Of a stretch of 64,000 nt of DNA, positions 34,140-46,330 are shown piece after piece. The notes beneath the pieces were generated by a model that had not been told where the DNA came from, ran no database searches, and saw nothing but the letters and a program-made list of their open reading frames with translations. The DNA is from Parasponia andersonii (taxonomy: Eukaryota > Streptophyta > Magnoliopsida > Rosales > Cannabaceae). The stretch's first letter is position 1; every line of letters starts with the position of its first letter. Where the stretch lies: the NCBI GenBank assembly GCA_002914805.1, contig JXTB01000035.1, forward strand, positions 429,028 through 493,027, written 5' to 3'. The position numbers and the translations under genes were made by a program.

Positions 34140-36556
34140 TTATCGGACCTAAGACATTCAAACTTGAAGTCAGGTCTCATAATTAGAAATCATTTATAAT
34201 AATTTTAGGAGAAAGAATAATTAAATATTAGTTCTACGAAATTCAGGAAAAATTAAGTATTGAATAATATCATTTTAGTCTTTAAATTATTATAAATTTC
34301 ACTATCATTAAAACTTTTAGTAGTTTTAGTATTTAAGAAAAATACTCATTAAAATTTAAGGAAGCTGATGATTAATTCGTTTGGAAACGCATAAATAATT
34401 TATGTATTTTGATAAACTGAATTTAATTGAAAACTTTAATCCAAAGTTTGAAATAATTTATATTAAATCATTTGTAGTTTCAAGTTCTTAAATTAATAAC
34501 AAAACTATCCTAATATATCTACTTAGTAGATTTACTAATCTTAGTTAAATAATTAAACAAGGAAAGAAACACAACAGAATATGAACATCCACTAGAGATT
34601 AAGAGTAGAACTACATACACAAGCTGCAAGGTTTATCTAACCATCACGAAGATTACCTCAAATAACCAAACACCTGAAAGTGGAAGAAGTAGGGAGGTAA
34701 ATATTCATATGATCAGTAGAAATTCAATTATTTTTTTGAATGGATGCAATTTTTACTAAACTTATATAGTTAATATCTTTTTCAAAATCTATTTATAAAC
34801 TAAGTTTATAAAATAATTGATATCTAGAATATTGGCATATTTAAAACCAAAACTAAAACTACATCATTATACATATCATAAATCATCCTATCCCATGAGC
34901 TCACATTCTCTTATCATGAATCATATTAATTCGTACTATATATATACTACGTATTCTCTACCTGATATATATTCTAGAAAATTGAAAGGACATCTATGTA
35001 TCTATGCCTTTTGAACCAGAGAGGCAACAGAATGCCTATACCTACTAAGTGAAGATAATCAAAAGATCTCTACAGGTTTAGGGCTTTTACTAAGGATAGG
35101 AATACTAGTTACCCACTAAATACAATAATGCCGAAGATGTATCTCATGTGCGATCCTATAGTATATAAAATATTTAACAGTTCACAATAACTATGCATCA
35201 ATGAACTAATCAAACCATCTTTTAAAACCCTACATGGTATTATTCTGGGATTTACTGTAAGATGGACAACACAACATTGTATTACCTCATAATCACAATT
35301 TTAAAATATGTATAAAGGTCCATACAGTCTAATCCCAATATAATCTAACGTGTTTCCGCAACTTGTTAAACCATTGCACAAACTATGATTTTTCATAAAT
35401 CAATTATAATGCAATTATAAATAAAAATAAGTATATAACCAAGTAATTGAACCCCTATCTCAATATGGTAGTTATATCAAACTAAAAACGCTCGAAGAAA
35501 CTCCCATTGGTCACTTGGGTATTCGAATGCCTATTTCAAAATTCCAATAAGTGCATTTAAAAAAGTGACTTTTCCACTTGAGCCTCAGATGGAGAAGCAG
35601 AGATCATCACTGAATTCAGAGTACTCAAAAATATTAGGTTATACATATACTTTATCAAAAGTGGGTTCTAGTACAAGACCCGCCTCGTGGCACATAAAAT
35701 AATACTATTCACGAGCTAATTTCTCAATTTTCGTGTTACTTCAAAACATGATGACATTTTATATCAAAATTTATTTCTCAATCTCACTGAATCTAAATTC
35801 GAAGTCAGAATTCAGCTTCGAGATTCTAAACATTAAATGGGCTTCAAAATCTGAAAGTTACAAAATACCCCTTTTTGAAAATATTTAGAAAACTGATCTC
35901 TTTTTCTATTTGAAAATTACCTTACTTCTGAATACTATTTTTATTTCTACCAACCATAATTATTCATGATTTTTAATCCCTCTTTCATGTCAAATAGTTA
36001 TCTCGGGTAAAATAATTACCCAATCGAATAATTACAAGAATATCACTTTTTACAAACTTTGGTAAAACAGCCAAAATAGTAAAAATCTTACCAGGGTGAG
36101 TTACCAGCTGAGAGTGGTCAGAAAATGATAGCGACGACAAGACGAGTCCAACGGTGCTAAGTGGTGTCACGAAAGGACATCCGACGGAGCTCTGGTGGCC
36201 AAAAATCTGACACGGCGATGCGATTTTCAGCGACTCCTAGCGGTAGTGTCCGGCGGCTGTTCACGGAGGGATTGGTGGTGGTGGCTTCTCCTTTGCACGA
36301 GTAGGCGCATCTAGTCGGCAAGGGTGCGGTGGTGTGGCAGCGAGCTTCGGCAAATTAGCTTCCTTCTCTCTCTCTCTCTCGCCCCTTTTGTGAGAAGAAG
36401 AAATTCTTATGGTCCTTTAATACAAATATAAGTAACTGTAGCTTTTATTTTTAAATTCCAAATATTTTGATTAACTTAATCTGAAATTCCTTAATTACAA
36501 GTTTGTCATAGGGTGTAAATTACCGATTTTACCCGTTTTAGAATCTGGTTTTTACA
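34140..36556 (-). repeat. Degraded solo LTR, Tekay-related, minus orientation
   Basis: The right end (minus-strand start) reads TGTAAAAACCAG at 36556. Landmarks shared with the other LTRs: AACAAAACTATCCTAATATA near 34500, CTGAAAGTGGAAG near 34670, TTCGAAGTCAGAATTC near 35800, a GC-rich leader (36090-36385) and a CT repeat at 36360-36380. The leftmost 200 bp align poorly and the exact left end is uncertain (about 34140). Target duplication was not found. No internal element sequence is attached. Confidence 0.65.
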
Positions 36557-36718
36557 TGATATACTTTGACTTCCTCAGCCCGGACATCCAGATATAGTAC
36601 CTTACCTCAAAGCACTAACTAATTATGAACCATCTAACTAGGAAGTGGACAATATATATGCAACTCGTTGACATATTTGAGTCTCATAAGCATAGAGTTA
36701 TGGCTCGCAGATCTCTCA
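36557..36718. other. Short spacer between two solo LTRs
   Basis: 162 bp with no recognisable feature, ending in the left target duplication (TCTCA) of the next LTR. Confidence 0.5.
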
Positions 36719-38945
36719 TGTCACGACCCGAGGCCGAGGTCAATAGCAGAATGGGTATTTCATAAATTAGAAATACTAAAAAAAAATAAATAAAAAGACT
36801 CAATTCATTCAAAATTTTGCCCCCGGGCCTCTAACCTTTCAAAACTGGCATCAACAAAATATTTAATTGAAAATAAAATCTCACAGTTATGCGTCACTCA
36901 TTGAACATAGACTGTAAATAAAATAATTATTTTAATAGTCGTACATCACAAATCATCTTACACTCAAACTCAGACATAAGTAATACAAACTATGTCCAAA
37001 TTTTATATTCTAATTTATAAAGTTTAATAAAATCTAAATTCCTACTCAAATTTAAATATTTCACAAGTCTCGTAAGAATTTACCAAAATATAAATAAACT
37101 AGTTGTTCTACAAATGCCTCGATCTAGCTCTTCTGATCCAAATTACACTGAGTACCACCTGAGGAGAGAAAAGAGGGTGAGCTAATACCCTGTAGAGAAT
37201 CAATTATAAGTTCTTACATGTATATAAACTATACTCATGTTGAAGGTCCTGTATGGTTAGTATCTCATTCAAAACATTTCACAAAACTCAAGTAAAAATC
37301 ATAATCCAATGGTTCAAACATTTCAAATCATTGTAAAACATCCATCAAAACTAATACATATTTATTCAAGCCAACATATAACCATGTATACAATCATAAT
37401 GTCCGAAGTATCCTAATGGATCACTCGTGAGTCCGAGCTACCTAAAGAGGTGCCGTAAGTCCGATCACTCAATGTGGGGCATCGTAAGTCCAATCACCCT
37501 ATGTGGGGCATCGTAAATCCGATCACCTAATGTAGGGCATCGTAAATGTGTGAATGTATGCAATTTTTATATGAATGATTAGATAAGGATATACCACATT
37601 TCCACAAAATCTCAAAATAATCACGTAGTATTCTTTAATCAAATCACTTCCAGTCCTCAAAACTGAGTTCTCAAACCATTTTGGATTTTCTAAAAATTTC
37701 GGCATTACAACAACTATTTTCTATCAAAACCCAAAAATCTAATTTCCAGCAAAAAATAATCCAAAACAGTATATATGACACGTCAACCAGTGTGACATAT
37801 CTCCCAGGCAATTTATATCTAAAATCAGGTCAAAAATGGACATAAACACAATTTTTATAAATTATTTCATGAAATTCTATATTTATTGAGAACATGTAAA
37901 ATTCATAAATTAAATTAATTTTAGAATCAAGTAATCGAATCCCTACCTCTATTGAGCGTCCAACTAGCGTTACAAGGCTATGGAGAAAGTTTGGCATCGT
38001 TTGAGTGTCGTTTGAAAGTGCAGACGTCGTTTTCGAAACTTTAGTTCCTTAGTTTGAAAACTTGATTTTCAAACGGAACTTTTCAAATCATGAAATGGAC
38101 TTCACCACTGAATTCAGAGCACCAAAAATCCTAGGTTAGACATATAATTTGCCAAATTTGGATGCGGGTCCCCTACGACACACAAATCGAGGTAAATCTG
38201 AGCCGTCCGATTTCATTTTTCGGGCCCGTTTCGGAACATAGTCAATATATATTTCATTGTCACCATTTTCAATATAGATTCCAAAAATGATATCAGTTTT
38301 AAAATCTAACGGTCCGATCGAAAAGTCAATTTCAAAACTAATTACACATAAAATTGTCTAATGAAATTAAAATCAAATAGAGAAAAATTAAGATACAAGG
38401 TACCTACCACTAGATTGCCTGTGAGGAGACGAATCTACGGCGACCAGTTTCGCGGTGAACGATGGCCAGAATCAGCTCCGGCGAGCAAAACAATCCACGG
38501 CATCTTTCGTCGTTTTCCGGCGATTGCAGGCTCCGATACAGCTGATTCTGGCGGCGGGAGCTTTATCCAGCAACGGCGCGTCATTTTCGGGTGGCAGCGA
38601 GCTCCAACGGTGGTCAGAGGAGGAGCGACAGTGGCTAGCAGCGAGTCTTTGCAGGGGCTAAATCGAAAAAGAAAGAGAAAATGCAGGAATTTATAGGCAA
38701 TTTCTGTAACTGTAGCGTCACGTATCAACTTCTGGTTAATTGTACACTGTTTTGCTTATTTACACTTGGACCTAATTTTCTGAAAATCTTCTCAAAAACA
38801 CCTTTGAATAATTATATTTTGACTTTAATTTTCAAATTTTTCTTACATTTTTGCCCAAATAAATTTAGACTCAAATCCGTCCAAATTCTTTTTTTTTTTT
38901 GGTTAAAAGACCAATTTATCCTTACAATTTTTATGGGATTTCACA
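36719..38945 (-). repeat. Solo LTR, Tekay-related, minus orientation
   Basis: Plus strand begins TGTCACGACCCG and ends GGGATTTCACA (minus-strand TGTGAAATCCC). Flanks TCTCA (36714-36718) and TCTCG (38946-38950) match at four of five bases, consistent with a target duplication and one later transition. TATA-like CCTATAAATT (minus) is at 38688-38697 and the GC-rich leader at about 38420-38660. It aligns along its length with 27463-29731. Confidence 0.88.
37454..37550 (-). repeat. 29 bp tandem repeat inside a solo LTR
   Basis: CGTAAGTCC / CGTAAATCC starts recur at 37454, 37483, 37512 and 37541, exactly 29 bases apart. Each is followed by a GATCAC-like word and ATGTGGGGCAT. The related 5' LTR at 28281-28345 has a shorter, less regular version. 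Confidence 0.92.
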
Positions 38946-40203
38946 TCTCGTCTTTGGGTGTGCTAATTAGATTCTGATAAGTATTTTTTGTTGAGTTCTT
39001 CATACCGTTTATATTACTGAACGGTGCGTTTATTACACCGTGAAAGAATAATTACCAAATTTATGGCTCCTGTCGACTCAGAGCCTCCATTAATTCAGCT
39101 TGATAAACAAAAATAGTGAAAGAGCTCCCTAAAAAGCTTTTGAGCCACATCAGTGACGCCACTGCATACTTCAACTCGATCTCTCTTTCTGATCATTCCC
39201 ACTTTGACAATATTGGTTTAAGGTTTCAGTTGACCGATTTAGGTATTGAATTAAATAGATAAAGATTATTTAGGATAAGAAAGAGACCTCGGGAATAGTT
39301 GTAAACTACATAATATTAATTAGATGGTAGGTCGTATCGAGTACGTGATTTATTTACACATTGACATAACGAAACATAACCAGGATACGTGTATACGTAC
39401 GTGGTATATTATACTATACTACACTTACATTCAACACATATAGCCGAAACTAAGAAAGATGAGGTATGCGATCGAGATATCTCAACTATAGTACAACTAA
39501 GCATAGGTCAGCTGAGCAGCCTTGGGGACATGCCCCTCAACCACCCCTTATGTCTACTTGTTTTGACTCTTTAATATTCACAAGAAAGCCAACAAAAATC
39601 TGACGTTCTCTCTAGTCTCTCGGACACACATCTACAAACATATGCACAAAGCTGAATAGTCAGATAATCGATTAATTACTCAGTTAATACTTTAATTTTC
39701 ACTTGAAAAAAATGATAAAATAAAAATATTATAAAACACCACCACGAACTAATAAAGATACGAGAACATCTGTAAATTTACAGGGTATATATAAGTTCAC
39801 TTTCTATTAATATGTTGGTGGTAATTAGTACCAAATTGTGCAACATATATTATCTCAAGAAATAATAATAATAATAATAAACTAGAGCAATTCTAAGGGG
39901 ATACCGTAGATTAAATTTGAGTTTAAGTCGTAGATTTTTACTCTATAAGTCGTAATTATAGTACCATTTCAGTAAACTCGCGCGCCTCTTACCCGACCAT
40001 ATATGTAGCTATATATATCTATATGTGTAGCTAGCCTTTTGATTAACCGTAATGATGTATGATTAATTAATGTAACATAATTTGGAGTAGCCACTTTCAT
40101 TGAATGAAGAATTTAAAGCAGTTAAAAGCTTCCCAACCAGATCCTCATCAGGTTGGTGTCAGCATTAACTATTTTCCCACCCACCACCCCCCTTTTCTCA
40201 CCA
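38946..40203. other. Upstream region of the FIDDLEHEAD-like gene
   Basis: Intergenic DNA between the nearest LTR and the gene's core promoter. Near the gene are TTAATGTA (40067-40074, one base off the epidermal L1-box TAAATGYA) and GCATTAA (40162-40168, half of the HD-ZIP IV site). AGGTTGGTG and CCACCACC runs are also seen. The regulatory reading is inference. Confidence 0.45.
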
Positions 40204-40210
40204 TATATAC
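40204..40210 (+). promoter_or_regulatory. TATA box of the FIDDLEHEAD-like gene
   Basis: TATATAC within CCATATATACAAATA, 118 bases before the ATG at 40322, followed by an A/C-rich start region near 40230-40240 and a CT-rich leader (CATCTCTCTTCTCC). This is a typical plant core promoter. Confidence 0.6.
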
Positions 40211-40321
40211 AAATACTCCCAAAACCACAGCGCAACCCATTTGAGCCCTTGACTCATCTCTCTTCTCCTCAAACCTAGTTTCAGTAGTCAATTAATTGAT
40301 ACTGTACATTACCAATCCTAT

Positions 40322-43300
40322 ATGGCAAACGAAAGAGATCTCTTATCCACAGAGATTGTCAACCGTGGGATCGAGTCTTCGGGTCCCAATGCCGGGTCTC
40401 CGACGTTCTCCGTCAGAGTCCGGCGCCGGTTGCCGGACTTCCTCCACTCTGTGAACCTCAAGTACGTGAAACTTGGGTACCACTACCTCATAAACCATGG
40501 CATATACTTGGTCACTATTCCGGTCCTGGTTCTGGTGTTCAGTGCCGAAGTGGGGAGTCTAAGCAAAGAGGAGCTTTGGAAGAAGCTCTGGGAAGACGCT
40601 CGTTATGATTTGGCCACCGTGCTTGGTTTCTTTGGTGTCTTTGTTTTCACATTGTCCGTATATTTCATGTCACGCCCTCGCTCCATCTACCTTGTCGATT
40701 ATGCTTGTTATCAGCCTACTGATGATCTAAAGGTAAAAATACTAAAATATACATACATGCATACATGTAGACAGTAACTTCTATTAACATATTAATCATA
40801 TCTATCTATCTATATATGTATATTGAATATGATTTGACTATAGGTAGCTAGGTAGCTTAATAATAGTACGTACGTGGATGTTAATGAAATGAAGTTACAA
40901 ACGCTTTGGTATATATTTTTTAAGCTCGGCGACAAGTTATTTTCTGAATTAGGTGTAGTTTGCTTTTTGAGTTACTTGGGAACAATACTAGATAGAAATC
41001 TTCTGTACATATTTATCGACTTCAGGTGAGTTTAATTGATCTGTTCGTATTCTTTGAATACATGTTTTTTCCGTCAATATACTTATTTTGATCAGTAAGT
41101 AAAATAATTTCCAACATCAAAGCTTTTTCTTTTTCCTACTCTTTTTCAACCCTTACAGAATTTGCATAATTAATAAAATCGTTGAATTCATTAGCGTAAA
41201 AAAAAATGGAGTAAAGAACTAAACGGTGACAATATCAAGGAAGCCAAAAATTAGTACTTGCAACATAAACGGAGGAAAGCAATTAAAACTTTCTATATGA
41301 TAAGAAATATTTATAAAACATTTCATTGAAATTGCAGGTATCCAAGGAAGAGTTCATAGAACTGGCAAGAAAATCGGGCAAATTCGACGAAGAAAGCCTC
41401 GAATTCCAGAAGAAAATCCTCAACTCGTCCGGGCTCGGCGACGAGACGTACATCCCGAAATCGGTGATCATGTCGAGCGAGAACACGGCCACCATGAAAG
41501 AAGGCCGCGCCGAGGCTTCCGCGGTGATGTTCGGAGCCTTGGACGAGCTGTTCGAGAAGACCCGGGTCCGCCCCAAGGACGTTGGGGTACTTGTGGTGAA
41601 CTGCAGCATATTCAACCCTACGCCTTCCCTTTCGGCAATGATCATAAACCACTACAAGATGAGGGGCAACATTCTCAGCTACAACCTTGGTGGTATGGGA
41701 TGCAGCGCAGGGATCATAGCCGTTGATCTGGCTAGGGACATGCTTCAGGCCAATCCCAATAACTATGCCGTTGTGGTGAGTACTGAGATGGTGGGATACA
41801 ATTGGTACCCAGGGAAGGACCGCTCCATGCTTATCCCTAACTGTTTTTTCCGCATGGGTTGCTCCGCCTTGCTCCTATCCAATCGCCGCCGCGACTACTA
41901 CCGCGCCAAGTACCGCCTTGAACACATTGTTAGAACGCACAAGGGCGCTGACGATCGTAGCTTCAGGTAATTAATTTGATTTGCTAATTATTTTATTTTT
42001 ATGTGATTAGACGTGATCATTTGAAAACCAAAACATGTAATCTCTTATTCAATTTTCACGTCACGTCGAACTAATGAAGTACTGATGCATCATAAATAAT
42101 GAAGTACTGATGCATCATAAAAATTTTAAAACCATCATAAATTTAAATTTAAGATGAACATAGGATTCGATCGATATATATATAACAACAAAAAAAGTGG
42201 ATTGATGAAGTCTATTCACAACATTAAATTACAAAAAAAAAAATCATGTGTTTAATATTTGTTGAAACAAAATTTGTGAAAAGGCTTTAGACGGATAAGC
42301 ATTAAATTGCTACTTTTTATATGTTTAACTAGAATTTTAGAAAGTGGGTGGCTCAAATAGTAAGTGGTAAAGTAGATATGAAAATTTATTATTTTTAATT
42401 AGATAGGGTGAAAATTAGATAGTAGAAATTATTTTTTTTTAATTTATAACGAGTGGAAATGATTAGTTAAATTCTACTTAAAAATATAAAAAATAAAAAC
42501 TAGAACTTGGCTTAAGTTATGGGATGCTTAATAGCACCATGCCGGTGGAATTAATGGACTTAATTAAGAAGACCATATGAGTAGAAATTAGAATTAAAAG
42601 TCCAACTGTTCGTAGTTAGTATTAGTTATTATTGAGCAATTTAAGTTCAATTTATGCACTAGTACTGCGTATTAATGTCCACCGTCAATTTGGGTTCGCG
42701 GATGTAAAATGACAAAAAAAAGGCAAAAAGCATTAAATGGTCCAACTGTTTCTTTAAAGCGAATAGGTCCAACAGTTGCTAGTATGAGATGGGCCCTTTC
42801 TAACGTTAAACGCAAACTAAGACCTAGTTTGAGACATCTTGGTAGTCGTCGTAGTCGTAATATTGTTATAAAACAAGTGTACTTCAATATAAGAAAAAGG
42901 TCCTTGGACACAATTAAACATATACTAGCAATTAAACATATACTAGCAGAGTCAGCAAATTAACCAAAGCCATAATTGAGCTAATTATATCTACACATCC
43001 ATAATCTGCCTAATTGGTGATAGAACGCTTGTTCTTTTAGTTTTTTTTTTTAATTTATGTCGATTGTATTAAGAAATTTAATTATAGATTTTACTAATTT
43101 TTATTTACTTTTTTTGGGTTTCATTCTTATTTTAGTTATTGAGAGGTCAGATCCTCTGACTAGAAATCTCTTATTTTTTCTTCCTATTTTATTTCAATTT
43201 CCCTCAAAAAAAAAAAAAAAAAACCTACACTTCCACCACAAAACGGAACATTATGCAACTTTATTTCTGGAATCTATATAGTAATTGGATTTCTTCCCCT

Positions 43301-44356
43301 TTTTCTGTCTTTTTTTTTCCTAGTAAAGGTTAAGGCACAAAGACTTACAGGGCTTTGAATTACTTTTAAGTCAGTGAAACGAATAGGTGTCATCCACTTT
43401 AGGCCATGCATCCTTCAGATTGTACGTAGTTTGATAATGTAATCTATCATATCCCACAGTTCCCACCACTTGTATAACATTGTACTAATATGCATTTAAA
43501 GCCTCTTTTTTCCACATTAATGAATGACAATGGATCCATTTTCCCTTTGATACAAATAATGCATGAGTTCTATTCACACGAGCTCAAATTTTCATCCTAA
43601 TTTTGGTGCACATTTAATGTCCAATCAATGTCACTTCGATTGAAATATATAAAACCTCCTTATCGATTTATTGACTGAATATAAATTAAAATTAGACACG
43701 AGATTTGAAATTTTTATTTATTTTCTTTTTAATTTTTTTTTCATTACAGGTGTGTGTACCAAGAGGAAGATAAGAAAAGACAAAAGGGACTAAAAGTGAG
43801 CAAAGACCTGATCGAAATTGGCGGCGACGCCCTCAAGACCAACATCACCACCCTGGGCCCACTCGTTCTCCCTCTATCAGAACAGCTCCTCTTCTTCGCC
43901 ACCCTCGTGTCGACCCACCTCTTCGGCGGCGGCGCTCGTGAGAAGGGCGGTTCTCACCCCCAACCGTCGCTTTCTCCGGCGACCACCAACAAGAAGAAGC
44001 CGTATATCCCGGACTACAAGCTTGCCTTCGAGCACTTCTGCGTCCACGCGGCCAGCAAGCGCGTGTTGGACGAGCTCCAGAGGAACCTAGGGCTGAGCGC
44101 ACGCCACGTGGAGGCCTCGCGGATGACGCTCCACCGATTCGGCAACACCTCGAGTAGTAGCATATGGTACGAACTGTCGTATCTCGAGGCTAAGGAGAGG
44201 GTGAAGAGGGGAGACCGGATCTGGCAGTTGTCGTTTGGGTCGGGTTTCAAGTGCAACAGCCTCGTGTGGAGGTCGCTTCGCCGCGTACGGAGGCCTTTGA
44301 GGAACAATCCTTGGCTTGATTGCATTGATAGGTACCCAATCACTGATTTTAGTTGA
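40322..44356 (+). CDS. FDH: 3-ketoacyl-CoA synthase, FIDDLEHEAD/KCS10 type, three exons
   Basis: Exons 40322-40732, 41338-41966 and 43750-44356 join to 548 codons; both introns are GT-AG (605 and 1783 bp). The enzyme condenses malonyl-CoA with long-chain acyl-CoA in the ER, the first step of very-long-chain fatty acid elongation; FIDDLEHEAD acts in epidermis, where its loss fuses organs. The N-terminus ([30 protein letters not shown]) is diagnostic of this subgroup. Two membrane segments lie at residues about 56-75 and 97-116. The catalytic Cys259 is in [10 protein letters not shown], His446 in [11 protein letters not shown] and Asn479 in [11 protein letters not shown] Gly/Ser/Pro-rich loop (about 405-428) precedes [21 protein letters not shown] proteins carry a variable insert there. 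Length matches the family (about 550). No breaks were seen and the frame is continuous across both junctions. Confidence 0.96.
41967..43749 (+). other. Intron 2 of the FIDDLEHEAD-like gene
   Basis: Starts GTAATT and ends TTACAG. It holds a perfect 25 bp tandem duplication (42072-42096 and 42097-42121), a short duplication of ATTAAACATATACTAGC near 42913-42949, and an A run at 43207-43223. The T-rich stretch before that run could be a small retroposed insert, but no ends were resolved. No ORF of interest. Confidence 0.75.
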
Positions 44357-45373
44357 TCAAACGGTCCTTAATTTCCCATCTTGATGGTAAACAACATGAA
44401 GAGATGGGACTAGTGGAATACATCATGACATATATATATATATATATATGCTTGCTTGGATTTTGAAAATAATTGTTGATTAATTTGTATTTGTGATCTT
44501 TCTTTGATCTTCAGTATTACAACAATATTTATGTTATAACTTAGGAACGTTTTGGTTGTGATGCGCGGTGCAAGTTATAACTTTTGATGTTGTGCTAGCT
44601 AGCAATACGTTTCTTTCATCGATGTAATATGCTGTCTATCCAACTTCCAACGGCATTTTCAAGTTATTTCTAGTAATTCTTCAATTTGTGGATTGTACGT
44701 GGTTAATATTTTTTTAGCACTACTATATATATAGCACAATTTGGATTTAAAAAAAAAACGATGGATCAATTTTCATTGTTCCCAATTATTTTGATATACT
44801 TTTATTTTATTAGGTTTTCAATTCACAGTTGTAAATATCGAAAATTGATACCAATCGTGATTTTATCACGTTGAGATACAGAAGTTGTAACATAATATTT
44901 TATATTTGGATACCCATCAATTGGTAGAAATGAGATGCTTTCACCAAATTTCTTCTTTGCCCAAGAGGACCTTAGGTTACTCTTTTCCATGTGTCGGGTA
45001 AGAATGGCAATGCAGCGACGATTTTTTTTATTACTATCTTCATTTCTGATAATCATTTATAATATCATACCAGTCATATTAACTATTATTTTGAATGCGA
45101 GGATAGTATGAGTATTAACCAACCAATAGCGGAGAAAATCGTAGTTACTTATTATCCATTGATAAAAATAAAATATTAAAAAAATAAAGATGAAAATACT
45201 AAATCCTTTCTATAATCAACAAAATATTAAACACAACAATATACTAATAGTTTTCAAACTCCAAAATTTAAATATATAAGTACATATAGCTCTCCAAATT
45301 CATTACTTTACCAAGATATAAGAATATGGATAATATAAAATTAAATAGATATTTATATGTATAATAATTTCTC

Positions 45374-45404
<31 letters not shown>

Positions 45405-45660
45405 CAAGGTGGATACAATGTGTATTATGCTAATATCGTCTCCGCACTATACCTATATATTAACAGTGCGGTTATTCCATGTTCCAGTCATCTTCCACGA
45501 TTGAGCGGTTCTTTTCCTCCCCGTTCTAATCGAATAACTATGGATGCCCATAACTAGGAGTTATATTACCATCCAAACTGTTGGGCCTCTAAATAGGCTT
45601 CGTCCATTTGTAATTGAAGCATATGAAAACATGAAAAAAAAAAAAAAAGGAAAAGTGAAA
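44357..45660. other. Downstream of the FIDDLEHEAD-like gene, no gene seen
   Basis: Presumed 3' UTR, then AT-rich spacer with TA repeats at 44428-44449 and an AT microsatellite at 45381-45404. The 77-codon minus ORF at 44823-45056 has no motif. Confidence 0.5.
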
Positions 45661-46330
45661 AGAGAAGAAATGGAATTTTCTTTTTTTTTTTAAGAGGAAA
45701 AAATTTCATTAATAACAAGAGATAATACAATACACATAAAAGGATTTTTGATTATAAAACAGACAACCATAAAAAAAACTAATAACAGTTCTTAAAGAAA
45801 AAATACATACTAGGATTTTGGCGAAATCAACCCTTGAGGAAGGGATTTATGCAAATCACCGTTTATGTGTGCTTCGAAAGAGGTCTACGTCTCAGTAGTT
45901 GACCCATTATAACCCTCTATATAGAATCCGCTATTACTGTCTCTTGCTTCTCATCAGAAAACTACTATAGGGCAAATACTATCTTACACACATTCTAAAT
46001 CTGAACAAATTTGGAAGGAAACCACTATAGAATAAGATCTGGGTTGACTAAAATAACAAAAATATAAATAAACACTATAAATCACTATAGATCTAGATCT
46101 GAGAGACTTAAGGCCACCCTAGATCTAAATATAGGAAGAAAACTACCTTTCCACTTGGGAAGATTATTTAACAATAAAATAAGAAATAGGAAAAAAAACT
46201 GTAAAGAACCCATACCAGAGAGAGGAAAAACCCACTTTCTGGTAAGAAAAGCATCTGCCAACAAAAGAGAGCTGTTAGTAGAGGAAAGATGGCTTCTGGA
46301 GAGGAGAGAGCCCTCCTTATTCAATTGGTT
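45660..46330 (-). mobile_element. Possible LINE 3' fragment
   Basis: A T run (45680-45691) followed by AAGAGGAAAAAATTTCATTAAT reads, on the minus strand, as ATTAATGAAATTTTTTCC then poly(A), a common tail of plant L1-type LINEs. The body up to about 46330 has no recognisable reverse transcriptase, so a 5'-truncated insertion is the most one can say. No target duplication was identified. Confidence 0.3.

Noticed and set aside
37454..37550. Regular spaced repeats resembling a CRISPR array
   Set aside because: 29 bp units are directly adjacent with no unique spacers, in a plant LTR.
38361..38696. 111-codon Arg/Gly-rich ORF before the FIDDLEHEAD-like gene
   Set aside because: Antisense to the leader island of a solo LTR; composition artefact.
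43845..44102. Antisense ORF in FIDDLEHEAD exon 3
   Set aside because: GC-rich coding exon shadow; the sense strand holds the conserved enzyme.
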